From contig JBBSLL010000057.1 in NCBI GenBank assembly GCA_038255255.1, positions 1-6,618 of the forward strand: 6,618 bases of DNA, given 5' to 3'. This DNA is from JBBQNY01 sp038255255. Its GTDB lineage: Bacteria; Pseudomonadota; Gammaproteobacteria; Xanthomonadales; Ahniellaceae. Both the position numbers and the translations under genes were made by a program. The notes below the pieces were generated by a model that worked only from the letters and a program-made list of their open reading frames with translations, had not been told where the DNA came from and searched no databases. Positions 1-6,618 of this stretch are shown here, piece by piece. How positions within the stretch are numbered: the stretch's first letter is position 1; each line of letters starts with the position of its first letter.

Positions 1-1
1 C

Positions 2-358
2 ACCAGCAGTCACCGCAAGGCCATGTTCCAGAACATGGCCACGTCGTTGATCGTGCACGAAGCCATCCGCACCACCTTGCCAAAGGCCAAGGAACTGCGT
101 CGCGTGGCCGAACCGCTGATCACGCTCGCCAAGGTCGACGGGGTTGCCAATCGCCGCCTGGCGTTCGCGCGATTGCGCGACAAGGCTGCCGTCGGCAAGC
201 TCTTCACCGAGCTGGGCCCGCGTTACGTGGCGCGTCCCGGCGGTTACCTGCGCATCCTCAAGGCAGGTTTCCGCAACGGCGATTCGGCCCCGATGGCCTA
301 TGTCGAACTCGTGGATCGCCCGCAAGCGAACGTGGCCGTGGACGACAACACCGACTGA
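2..358 (+). CDS. rplQ: 50S ribosomal protein L17, 5'-truncated by window edge
   Basis: This is the structural protein L17 of the large ribosomal subunit, acting in the cytoplasm. The frame is open from base 2 and gives 118 residues beginning TSSHRKAMFQNMA, which matches L17 from about residue 13 of the E. coli protein, so roughly 12 N-terminal residues lie off the left edge. An ATG at 23 is internal and not the true start. Recognisable L17 blocks are TTLPKAKELRRVAEPLITLAK, VANRRLAFARLRDK, KLFTELGPRY, RPGGYLRILK and APMAYVELVDR. The short acidic tail ending in DDNTD is normal variation. In gammaproteobacteria rplQ is usually the last gene of the alpha operon (rpsM-rpsK-rpsD-rpoA-rplQ), and the strong terminator just downstream fits that. 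Identification is from recalled family sequence. Confidence 0.97.
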   Translation, partial: TSSHRKAMFQNMATSLIVHEAIRTTLPKAKELRRVAEPLITLAKVDGVANRRLAFARLRDKAAVGKLFTELGPRYVARPGGYLRILKAGFRNGDSAPMAYVELVDRPQANVAVDDNTD

Positions 359-386
359 TCGCTGGCCACGCGCACCGGTCTCGTCG

Positions 387-412
387 AAGCCCCGGCACCG
401 CCCGGGGCTTTT
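387..412 (+). terminator. Rho-independent terminator after rplQ
   Basis: A perfect 9-bp inverted repeat, AAGCCCCGG (387-395) and CCGGGGCTT (402-410), encloses a 6-nt loop and runs into TTTT (409-412). It starts 28 bp after the rplQ stop. This is a typical intrinsic terminator and probably ends the ribosomal alpha operon, so dsbB downstream would need its own promoter. The U-tract is short. Confidence 0.9.
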
Positions 413-440
413 CGCTTTCGCGCGATGGCACGGTGAAAAG

Positions 441-453
441 TGCAGGGCCTGCA
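441..453. repeat. 13-bp palindrome in the dsbB leader
   Basis: TGCAGG-G-CCTGCA is a perfect inverted repeat with 6-bp arms around one base. It lies between the rplQ terminator and dsbB, about 80 bp before the preferred dsbB start. It could be an operator half-site pair, but short palindromes of this base composition occur by chance and nothing here names a regulator. Confidence 0.3.
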
Positions 454-481
454 ATCCGTGACAGCGCGACCAAGTTGCAAT

Positions 482-511
482 GCATGGTGCGACGCGGCAT
501 GGTGTGATGCT
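482..511 (+). repeat. Imperfect tandem 15-mer upstream of dsbB
   Basis: Two adjacent 15-base units, GCATGGTGCGACGCG (482-496) and GCATGGTGTGATGCT (497-511), agree at 12 of 15 positions, with the first eight bases identical. They lie in the leader just before the preferred dsbB start at 534. A TTGCAA hexamer at 475-480 (-35-like) abuts the first unit and a weak TGTGAT (503-508) lies in the second, but their spacing of 22 bp is too long for a good promoter. If dsbB started at 480 instead, the repeat would encode HGATR/HGVML. The role is unknown; I favour untranslated leader or operator sequence. Confidence 0.35.
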
Positions 512-533
512 CGACCTCGTCCCCACTGAACCA

Positions 534-1045
534 ATGGACTTCTTTCGCTCGTTTCGTGCGCAATTCGCGCTTATCGCCTTCATTTGCGCGGCGCTGCTGG
601 CGTTCGCCTATTACGTGCAGTTCAAGCTGTTCATCGACCCGTGTCCGCTGTGCATCCTGCAGCGCGTGGCCTTCCTCGCGCTGGGCGTGATCGCGCTTGT
701 CGCGGCCCTGCATGATCCGCGGGGCGCGGCACGCAAGGCGTATGGTCTGCTCGCGATGCTCGCCGCGGCGGTTGGCGCAGGCATCGCCCTGCAGCACGTG
801 CGCCTGCAGAACCTGCCGCCCGACGAGGTGCCCGCATGCGGGCCGGGCCTCAACTACATGATCGACACGCTGCCGCTCGGCGACGCCCTGCGCAAGGCGT
901 TCACCGGGTCGGGTGAGTGTGCGCAGATCGATTGGGCATTCCTCGGACTGTCGATGCCGACCTGGACCCTGATCTGGTTCGTCCTGCTGGGACTGTTGGC
1001 GCTGTTTGCAGGTTTGCGGCGCCCGCCAGGTCCGAGGCGCTGGCA

Positions 1046-1049
<4 letters not shown>
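534..1049 (+). CDS. dsbB: Disulfide bond formation protein B (quinone-dependent DsbA oxidase)
   Basis: This is an inner-membrane thiol oxidase. It reoxidises periplasmic DsbA and passes the electrons to ubiquinone or menaquinone. The 171-residue product shows the DsbB plan: a first membrane helix (about residues 11-32), the redox pair Cys37-Pro-Leu-Cys40 in DPCPLCILQR, two further helices (about 45-59 and 70-88), a periplasmic loop with the second pair Cys102 and Cys129, and a last helix in LSMPTWTLIWFVLLGLLALFAG (about 139-160), followed by a basic tail. All four catalytic cysteines are present and the length is usual for the family. I chose the ATG at 534 because MDFFRSFRAQF matches how homologues begin; in-frame ATGs at 480 and 507 would add 18 or 9 non-hydrophobic residues. 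None of the three has a clear Shine-Dalgarno sequence. Its stop overlaps the start of the DAHP synthase gene. No dsbA lies in the window. Confidence 0.93.
1034..1049 (+). promoter_or_regulatory. Shine-Dalgarno and TTGA stop/start overlap fixing the DAHP synthase start
   Basis: GAGG at 1034-1037 lies 8 nt before a TTG (1046-1048) in the frame of the DAHP synthase. The dsbB stop TGA is 1047-1049, so the two genes share TTGA. No in-frame ATG lies between an ATG at 917, deep inside dsbB, and the conserved WSPGSW block, so TTG is the best start. The arrangement predicts translational coupling. Confidence 0.75.
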
Positions 1050-2443
<1,394 letters not shown>

Positions 2444-2457
2444 GCCGCTCGGAAACT

Positions 2458-2523
2458 GTAGAGCGGAGCTGTGCTCCGCTTGGGTTCCGTCGAGGTTTGC
2501 AGCCGAGCATGGCTCGGCTCTAC
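2458..2523. repeat. Paired GTAG-type REP hairpins (copy 1), DAHP synthase/typA convergent gap
   Basis: The element opens with GTAG (2458-2461) and an 8-bp stem AGCGGAGC (2462-2469)/GCTCCGCT (2473-2480). After a 20-nt spacer comes a second stem AGCCGAGC (2501-2508)/GCTCGGCT (2512-2519), closed by CTAC (2520-2523), the complement of GTAG. It is therefore two REP-like units in inverted orientation, a BIME-like arrangement. It resembles the GTAG-bearing palindromes (SMAG/REP) known from Stenotrophomonas and relatives, which are thought to be moved by RAYT transposases; no RAYT gene is in the window. It fills most of the 113-bp gap between two convergent stop codons and, lacking a T-tract, may still help end transcription from both sides. 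Weak similarity to copy 2 continues rightward to about 2553. Confidence 0.85.
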
Positions 2524-2556
2524 AGAAACGCGTCTACCGCGGTCGCGCTTTGCTTG

Positions 2557-4398
2557 TCAGCCCCTTGCCGTACGCTTGCGGTCGACTTCGGTGCGCGCCT
2601 GCTTGCGGAGGCGGATTGCGACAGGGGTCACTTCCACCAGTTCACCATCGTCGATGAACTCGAGCGCCTGCTCGAGCGACATCTTCACCGCCGGCGTCAG
2701 CTGCACGGTCTCATCCTTACCGGCAGCGCGGAAGTTGGTGAGCTGCTTGGCGCGCAGCGCATTCACAGTGAGGTCGTTGTCCTTGGCGTGGATGCCGACG
2801 ATCTGGCCTTCGTAGATCTCGTCGAGCGGCTCGATCATGAGGCGCCCGCGTTCCTGCATCATGATCTGCGCATACGCGGGCGAAGGACCGGTGCCATTGG
2901 AGATGAGCACGCCGTTGGTGCGCTTGCCGATCGCGCCTTCCTGCTTCGGCGCGTAATGATCAAACACGTGGAACAGCAGGCCGGTGCCTGCAGTCATGGT
3001 GCGGAATTCGTTCTGGAATCCGATCAGGCCACGCGCGGGAATGATGAAGTCCATGCGTACGCGACCCTTGCCGTCGGGCTCCATGTTCTGCAGCTGCGCA
3101 CGGCGTTCACCGAGACGCGACATCACGTTGCCCTGATACGCCTCCTCAAGATCGACGACCAGGCTCTCGAACGGCTCCATCGTCTGGCCGTCGACTTCGC
3201 GCAGGATGACTTCCGGCCGCGACACCGCCAGCTCATAGCCTTCACGACGCATCGTCTCGATCAGGATCGACAGGTGCAGTTCTCCGCGCCCCGAGACCTT
3301 GAACTTGTCTGCGTCCTCCGTCTCCTCGACCTTCAGCGCCACGTTGTGCTGCGTTTCGCGGGTGAGGCGATCGCGCAGCTGGCGTGAAGTAAGGAACTTG
3401 CCGCCGCTCTTCTGCTTGTTGCCGGCGAATGGCGAGTCGTTGACCTGGAATGTCATTGAGATCGTGGGCTCGTCGACCGTCAATACTTCGAGTTGCTCAG
3501 GCGCAGACGGATCGCAGATCGTCTCGGAAATGCTCAGGCCCTCGATGCCCGACACGGCGATGATGTCGCCGGCGCGCGCTTCAGCCACTTCGGTGCGTTC
3601 AAGACCATGAAAGCCGAGCACTTGCATGATCTTGCCGCTCCGCGGCTTGCCGTCGCGGTCGAGCACCGTGACCAGCTGGTTGGTCTTGACGCGTCCGCGC
3701 TGCACGCGGCCGACGCCGATGATGCCGACGTAGTTGTTGTAGTCCAGCGAAGTCACGCGCATCTGGAACGGACCATCGAGGTCCACCGGGGGCGGCTTGA
3801 CGTGCTCGACGATAGTCTGGAACAGCGCAGTCATGTCGCCTTCGCGAACGTCCGGCGACAAGCCAGCGTAGCCATTGAGCGCGGATGCATAGACCGTGTG
3901 GAAATCGAGCTGCTCCTCGCTGGCGCCGAGGCGATCGAAGAGATCGAAAGTCTGTCCGACGACCCAGTCCGGGCGAGCGCCCGGACGATCGACCTTGTTG
4001 ACTACCACGATAGGCTTGAAGCCCATGCGGAACGCCTTCTGGGTCACGAAGCGCGTCTGCGGCATCGGTCCGTCCATGGCGTCCACCAGCAGCAGCACCG
4101 AATCGACCATCGAGAGCACGCGCTCGACTTCGCCGCCGAAATCCGCGTGGCCGGGCGTGTCGACAATGTTGATGCGCCATTCCTTTCCGTCCGGATCTTT
4201 CCAGCGGATGGCGGTGTTCTTGGAAAGAATGGTGATCCCGCGTTCCTTCTCGAGATCGTTCGAGTCCATTACGCGGTCAACCATCACTGCGCGCTCGCGG
4301 AAGGTGCCGGACTGTTTCAGCAGCTGGTCGACGAGGGTGGTCTTGCCGTGGTCGACGTGCGCGACGATGGCGATGTTGCGAAGGTTTTCGATGGACAT
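2557..4398 (-). CDS. typA: Ribosome-associated translational GTPase TypA/BipA
   Basis: This EF-G-like GTPase binds the 70S ribosome, helps 50S assembly at low temperature, and influences stress and virulence traits in several bacteria. The 613-residue product has G1 AHVDHGKT (13-20), a switch I region with ERGITI (52-57), G3 DTPGH (80-84), G4 NKVD (134-137) and G5 SAL (172-174). Domain II follows, then EF-G-like domains III and V containing GRGELHLSILIETMRREGYE, and a BipA-type C-terminal domain with RGLIGFQNEF, FDHYAPK, TNGVLISNGTG and the AKDNDLTVNALRAKQLTNFRAAGKDE block. Length is normal for the family. The start ATG at 4398 gives MSIENLRNIAIVAHVDHGK, the standard N-terminus; the frame stays open upstream to 5010 but only as antisense to the isomerase gene. 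No strong Shine-Dalgarno sequence is visible. The gene is probably monocistronic, divergent from the isomerase gene and convergent with the DAHP synthase gene. Confidence 0.97.
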   Translation of the reverse strand: MSIENLRNIAIVAHVDHGKTTLVDQLLKQSGTFRERAVMVDRVMDSNDLEKERGITILSKNTAIRWKDPDGKEWRINIVDTPGHADFGGEVERVLSMVDSVLLLVDAMDGPMPQTRFVTQKAFRMGFKPIVVVNKVDRPGARPDWVVGQTFDLFDRLGASEEQLDFHTVYASALNGYAGLSPDVREGDMTALFQTIVEHVKPPPVDLDGPFQMRVTSLDYNNYVGIIGVGRVQRGRVKTNQLVTVLDRDGKPRSGKIMQVLGFHGLERTEVAEARAGDIIAVSGIEGLSISETICDPSAPEQLEVLTVDEPTISMTFQVNDSPFAGNKQKSGGKFLTSRQLRDRLTRETQHNVALKVEETEDADKFKVSGRGELHLSILIETMRREGYELAVSRPEVILREVDGQTMEPFESLVVDLEEAYQGNVMSRLGERRAQLQNMEPDGKGRVRMDFIIPARGLIGFQNEFRTMTAGTGLLFHVFDHYAPKQEGAIGKRTNGVLISNGTGPSPAYAQIMMQERGRLMIEPLDEIYEGQIVGIHAKDNDLTVNALRAKQLTNFRAAGKDETVQLTPAVKMSLEQALEFIDDGELVEVTPVAIRLRKQARTEVDRKRTARG

Positions 4399-4436
4399 TT
4401 GAGAAGCCGAGCGGCAAGGGCAGTGGGTAACCGCCC

Positions 4437-4442
4437 ATGATA
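4437..4442 (-). promoter_or_regulatory. Candidate -10 element for typA
   Basis: On the minus strand this reads TATCAT (5 of 6 to TATAAT), 38 bp before the typA start codon, giving a leader of about 30 nt. No good -35 hexamer is present at 16-18 bp (the best are GCAACC, GGCAAC and CGGCAA). It mirrors a TATCAT facing the other way at 4507-4512. This is motif evidence only. Confidence 0.35.
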
Positions 4443-4506
4443 ACAGGTGAAGGCCGTGGGTTGCCGCCAAGCGCCGGGCCCTCCAAACATGAGCCGGCGC
4501 GTCGGC

Positions 4507-4512
4507 TATCAT
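4507..4512 (+). promoter_or_regulatory. Candidate -10 element for the peptidyl-prolyl isomerase gene
   Basis: TATCAT (5 of 6 to TATAAT) lies 27 bp before the isomerase ATG, predicting a short leader of about 20 nt. At 17 bp upstream is CAAACA (4484-4489), which matches TTGACA only in its last three bases. An alternative -35, TTGCCG (4461-4466), lacks a good partner at normal spacing. The call rests on the -10 and the position. Confidence 0.35.
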
Positions 4513-4539
4513 TCCGGCCCCCCGCACCGGAACGCACGC

Positions 4540-5046
4540 ATGAGCGATTTGACTGCAACATTCCAGACATCGCGCGGCCCGATCCGCGTACGACTGACCC
4601 CGACGCAGACCCCGAAGACCGTCGCCAACTTCGTGAACCTGGTTCAGCGTGGCTTCTACAACGGTCTCGACTTCCATCGGGTTCTGCCCGACTTCATGAT
4701 CCAGGGCGGCTGCCCGGAAGGTTCGGGCCGTGGCGGTCCGGGCTATCGGTTCGAGGACGAATGCGTTTCCGGTTTGCGCCACGACCGCGGTGTCCTTTCG
4801 ATGGCCAATGCGGGCCCCGGCACCAATGGTTCGCAGTTCTTCATCACGCATGTCGCGACCCCCTGGCTCGACGGCAAGCACACTGTGTTCGGCAAGGTCG
4901 TCGACGCCTCCGACCAGCAAGTGGTCGACTCCATCAAGCAGGGCGACAAGATCGAATCGGTCACGCTGGAAGGCGACACCGCCGGCGTGCTCGCCGCGCA
5001 CGCTTCGCAAGTGGTGGAGTGGAACAAGGCGCTCGACGCGCGGTGA
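4540..5046 (+). CDS. Cyclophilin-type peptidyl-prolyl cis-trans isomerase (cytoplasmic, PpiB-like)
   Basis: It catalyses cis-trans isomerisation of Xaa-Pro bonds during protein folding. The 168-residue product is a single cyclophilin domain with no signal peptide or membrane segment, so it is predicted cytoplasmic. Key motifs are TVANFVNLVQRGFYNGLDFHRV (27-48), with catalytic Arg47 in FHRVLPDFMIQGG (45-57; compare Arg55 of human CypA), Phe52, Met53 and Gln55 of the active site, SMANAGPGTNGSQFFIT (87-103), and WLDGKHTVFGKV (109-120). Trp109 aligns with the cyclosporin-binding Trp of human CypA, where many bacterial cyclophilins have Phe. The C-terminal 45 or so residues are divergent. I chose the ATG at 4540 because MSDLTATFQTSRGPIRVRL starts at the first cyclophilin strand; an upstream in-frame ATG at 4447 would add 31 unrelated residues and run through the probable promoter. 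The gene is divergent from typA and followed by the second hairpin repeat. Confidence 0.95.
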   Translation: MSDLTATFQTSRGPIRVRLTPTQTPKTVANFVNLVQRGFYNGLDFHRVLPDFMIQGGCPEGSGRGGPGYRFEDECVSGLRHDRGVLSMANAGPGTNGSQFFITHVATPWLDGKHTVFGKVVDASDQQVVDSIKQGDKIESVTLEGDTAGVLAAHASQVVEWNKALDAR

Positions 5047-5061
5047 TCCGCTCTTGATCTT

Positions 5062-5130
5062 GTAGAGCGGAGCTTGCTCCGCTGCTTCTGGCTTCTGCGC
5101 GGCGTTGCAGCCGAGCAGGCTCGGCTCTGC
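5062..5130. repeat. Paired GTAG-type REP hairpins (copy 2), isomerase/lipoprotein convergent gap
   Basis: This has the same architecture and orientation as the element at 2458-2523: GTAG (5062-5065), stem AGCGGAGC (5066-5073)/GCTCCGCT (5076-5083), a 25-nt spacer, stem AGCCGAGC (5109-5116)/GCTCGGCT (5119-5126), and a decayed end CTGC (5127-5130) in place of CTAC. The four stem arms are identical to those of copy 1, while the loops (TT and AG) and the spacer differ. The downstream motif TCGCGCCTTGC (5161-5171) resembles TCGCGCTTTGC next to copy 1, so the repeated block may be longer than the hairpins. It fills much of the 132-bp gap between the convergent isomerase and lipoprotein genes and may act as a bidirectional terminator. 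Confidence 0.85.
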
Positions 5131-5178
5131 AGGAGCGCAATAGCGCGGCCGTGTCGACGATCGCGCCTTGCAGCGCTG

Positions 5179-5790
5179 CTACATCTGGGGACGCGCCGAA
5201 TCGAACATGGATTCGACGATCTTCCGGTCGCGTTCGAAGTAGTGCTCGGCGGGCGCAAGGAAGAGCATCACGTAAAGACGCCCGCGGTGGACCGAGGCCT
5301 GCGCGATTCCCCGGTAAAGCAATCCATCCTGGTTGGCGGTTTCGACTTCGAAGCGCACGCTTTCGCCGTCCCCGAATGTCGCCGGACGAAGCGCGCGTGC
5401 GGCAGGGCGCACCGCGCCCAGTTCGCCCAATGCGTCGAGCAGCAGCGCTTGCAGCTCGATGCCGTTCATGCCGGTCCTGAAGTAGGGTCCGTCGGGACGA
5501 CGTTTCGTTTCGCGCCGCGACCGGAAGACGTGCTGTCCCGGTTCGACCTCGCCCACGAACTGCAGCTGGTTGAGCAGCGTGCCGTCGCGCGTCCAGAGTT
5601 CGACGCGCGCGTCGCCGGAGCGCGACCAGTCCACGGGCGTGTCGAGTGCGATCGAGCCCACGGCGCTGGCGGCGCCGGCACGCACCAGCGGACTCGGCCC
5701 GCAGGCCGCGAGCAGCATCATGCAACCCAGTGCGACGAGCGCCGCCGCAACCGGATGCCTCCGGCCCCCAGCCCGCTCAGCGCCGGTCAC
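5179..5790 (-). CDS. Uncharacterised lipoprotein translationally coupled to an M48 protease gene
   Basis: I do not recognise a named family. The 203-residue product begins with a basic N-terminus (RRH at 10-12), a hydrophobic stretch (about 13-28) and the lipobox Leu27-Ala-Ala-Cys30, a clear signal peptidase II site. The residue after the cysteine is Gly, not Asp, so sorting to the outer membrane is expected by the usual E. coli Lol rule. The mature part holds VDWSRSGDARVELWTRDGTLLNQLQF (about 53-78), a charged loop RSRRETKRRPDGPYFRTGM (about 90-108), a helical segment, then GLLYRG and RGRLYVMLFLAPAEHYFERD, ending in IVESMFDSARPQM. The alternating strands and final helix loosely recall small alpha/beta lipoprotein folds of the PsbP/DcrB kind, but this is inference. 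The start is GTG at 5790, which shares GTGA with the stop of the upstream protease gene. The coupling suggests the two products act together in the envelope. Confidence 0.85.
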   Translation of the reverse strand: MTGAERAGGRRHPVAAALVALGCMMLLAACGPSPLVRAGAASAVGSIALDTPVDWSRSGDARVELWTRDGTLLNQLQFVGEVEPGQHVFRSRRETKRRPDGPYFRTGMNGIELQALLLDALGELGAVRPAARALRPATFGDGESVRFEVETANQDGLLYRGIAQASVHRGRLYVMLFLAPAEHYFERDRKIVESMFDSARPQM

Positions 5791-6617
5791 GATTCCATTT
5801 CCGCAAGATAGTGCTGCACCAGGGCGCGATCCTCTGCGGCCGGGGCCATCTCGAGGTAACGCGTCAACTCCGCGATCGCCTCGATGCGCTCGCCGCGCCG
5901 GCGCAGCAGCAAGCCGAGTTCACGATGCGCCGCTGCCGGAGCGTCGGCGAACGACACCGACTTGCGGTACCACCGCTCAGCTTCCACTGCCGCGGTCGCG
6001 GTGTTTTCCAGGCGGGCCACTTCGCCGCGGAAGTAGGCAAGCTCGGCCCGCTGCTCGGGAGGCGCGCGTTTGAGAAGAGCATCGAGGAGCACGCGACTCG
6101 GTCCGAACTGGCGTCGCGACAGGTCCGCGCGGATCCAGTCGCCTTGCCGACGGGACATGATCTGGTTATAGCGCTCGGTGTAGCGTCGATCGCGCGCCTG
6201 CGCGCTTGCATCGCCTTCGGCATGTGACTGTGCGGCTGCGCGCATGTCGGCGAGCCGTTGCTCCGTGGGCGGATGGCTGGCGAACACGACCGATTTCCAG
6301 CGGGGCGGCAACGCGGCCTCCTCGGCCGCAAGCTGCGCGTAGAGTCCGAACGACGCGCTCAGGTCATAACCGTGCCTGGCCAGGGTCGCGAAACCGAACT
6401 CATCCGCCGCGCGTTCGTGGTCGCGCGAAAACTGGTTGATTGCCGCAGCGCCTCCCACACCCAGCGCGCCGCCGACCAGCGCGGCACCCACTCCCGCGGT
6501 CAGTACCTGCATGGCGCCGAGCAGTGCTTGCGTGCGCTGGGCACTGCGCCAGAGCTGGATCACATGGCGGTGCCGATAGTGGCCGAGTTCGTGTCCGATA
6601 ACGTAGGCGATTTCGGC
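5787..6617 (-). CDS. M48-family zinc metalloprotease with TPR-like C-terminus, 5'-truncated by window edge
   Basis: This is a zinc-dependent endopeptidase, probably in envelope protein quality control like BepA/LoiP. The frame is open to the right edge, giving the last 276 residues; the N-terminus and any signal peptide are missing. The first residues read AEIAYVIGHELGHYRHRH, containing the zinc-binding and catalytic HExxH motif (His9-Glu10-Leu-Gly-His13 of the fragment; codons 6593-6579). A GTG at 6563 lies after this motif and is an internal valine, not a start. A hydrophobic Ala/Gly-rich stretch (about 31-60) is followed by FSRDHERAADEFG, with Glu68 as the likely third zinc ligand, and by SHPPTEQRLADMR, typical of M48. 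The C-terminal 100 or so residues are helical with TPR-like spacing (AELAYFRGEVARLENTATAAVEAERWYRKS and AAAHRELGLLLRRRGERIEAIAELTRYLEM), as in BepA, though shorter. Its stop overlaps the GTG start of the lipoprotein gene. Confidence 0.92.
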   Translation of the reverse strand, partial: AEIAYVIGHELGHYRHRHVIQLWRSAQRTQALLGAMQVLTAGVGAALVGGALGVGGAAAINQFSRDHERAADEFGFATLARHGYDLSASFGLYAQLAAEEAALPPRWKSVVFASHPPTEQRLADMRAAAQSHAEGDASAQARDRRYTERYNQIMSRRQGDWIRADLSRRQFGPSRVLLDALLKRAPPEQRAELAYFRGEVARLENTATAAVEAERWYRKSVSFADAPAAAHRELGLLLRRRGERIEAIAELTRYLEMAPAAEDRALVQHYLAEMES

Positions 6618-6618
6618 C

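Noticed and set aside
917..1045. An upstream ATG at 917 as a start for DAHP synthase, giving 508 residues.
   Set aside because: The extra 43 residues lie inside dsbB in another frame and are not part of the family; the TTG at 1046 has a Shine-Dalgarno sequence and the usual N-terminal length.
2458..2523. Reading the paired hairpins as an attenuator, CRISPR repeat or small RNA gene.
   Set aside because: They are in an intergenic convergent gap, the spacing is not CRISPR-like, there are only two dispersed copies, and the GTAG/CTAC ends fit REP elements better.
3493..4440. A 315-codon plus-strand open frame opposite typA.
   Set aside because: It is a shadow of the typA GTPase domain with no homology signal or start context.
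4399..5010. The typA frame remains open upstream of its ATG, allowing an 817-residue protein.
   Set aside because: The extension is antisense to the well-supported isomerase gene, has no family resemblance, and the ATG at 4398 gives the standard TypA N-terminus.
5787..6563. Taking the GTG at 6563 as the start of the M48 gene.
   Set aside because: The HExxH zinc motif lies upstream in the same frame (6579-6593), so the GTG is an internal valine and the gene continues past the right edge.

Overview
The window is GC-rich chromosomal DNA from a gammaproteobacterium, most likely of the Xanthomonadales (Lysobacteraceae/Xanthomonadaceae). The indications are a class II DAHP synthase, a DsbB of the type I associate with Xanthomonas relatives, and two paired hairpin repeats ending in GTAG/CTAC, like the GTAG-type REP (SMAG) elements described in Stenotrophomonas. 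The genus cannot be fixed from this sequence alone.

Layout from left to right: the 3' part of rplQ (ribosomal protein L17, +) with a strong intrinsic terminator; a short leader with a small tandem repeat; dsbB (+), whose stop codon overlaps the TTG start of a class II DAHP synthase gene (+); a convergent gap holding the first paired-hairpin repeat; typA/bipA (-); a divergent intergenic region with mirrored -10-like hexamers; a cyclophilin-type peptidyl-prolyl isomerase (+); a second convergent gap with the second paired-hairpin repeat; then a minus-strand pair made of an M48 zinc metalloprotease (N-terminus beyond the right edge) overlapping by 4 bp an uncharacterised lipoprotein gene.

The content is mainly housekeeping: translation (L17, TypA), protein folding and envelope quality control (DsbB, cyclophilin, M48 protease with its coupled lipoprotein), and entry into aromatic biosynthesis (DAHP synthase). 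Both tight gene pairs (dsbB/DAHP synthase and M48/lipoprotein) use a non-ATG start embedded in the upstream stop codon, TTGA and GTGA respectively, which suggests translational coupling. I see no phage, CRISPR, insertion sequence, toxin-antitoxin, tRNA or rRNA gene, and no convincing sign of an undescribed multi-gene system. The most interesting items are the structure and placement of the two repeats, the coupling of dsbB to aromatic biosynthesis, and the unknown lipoprotein tied to an M48 protease.
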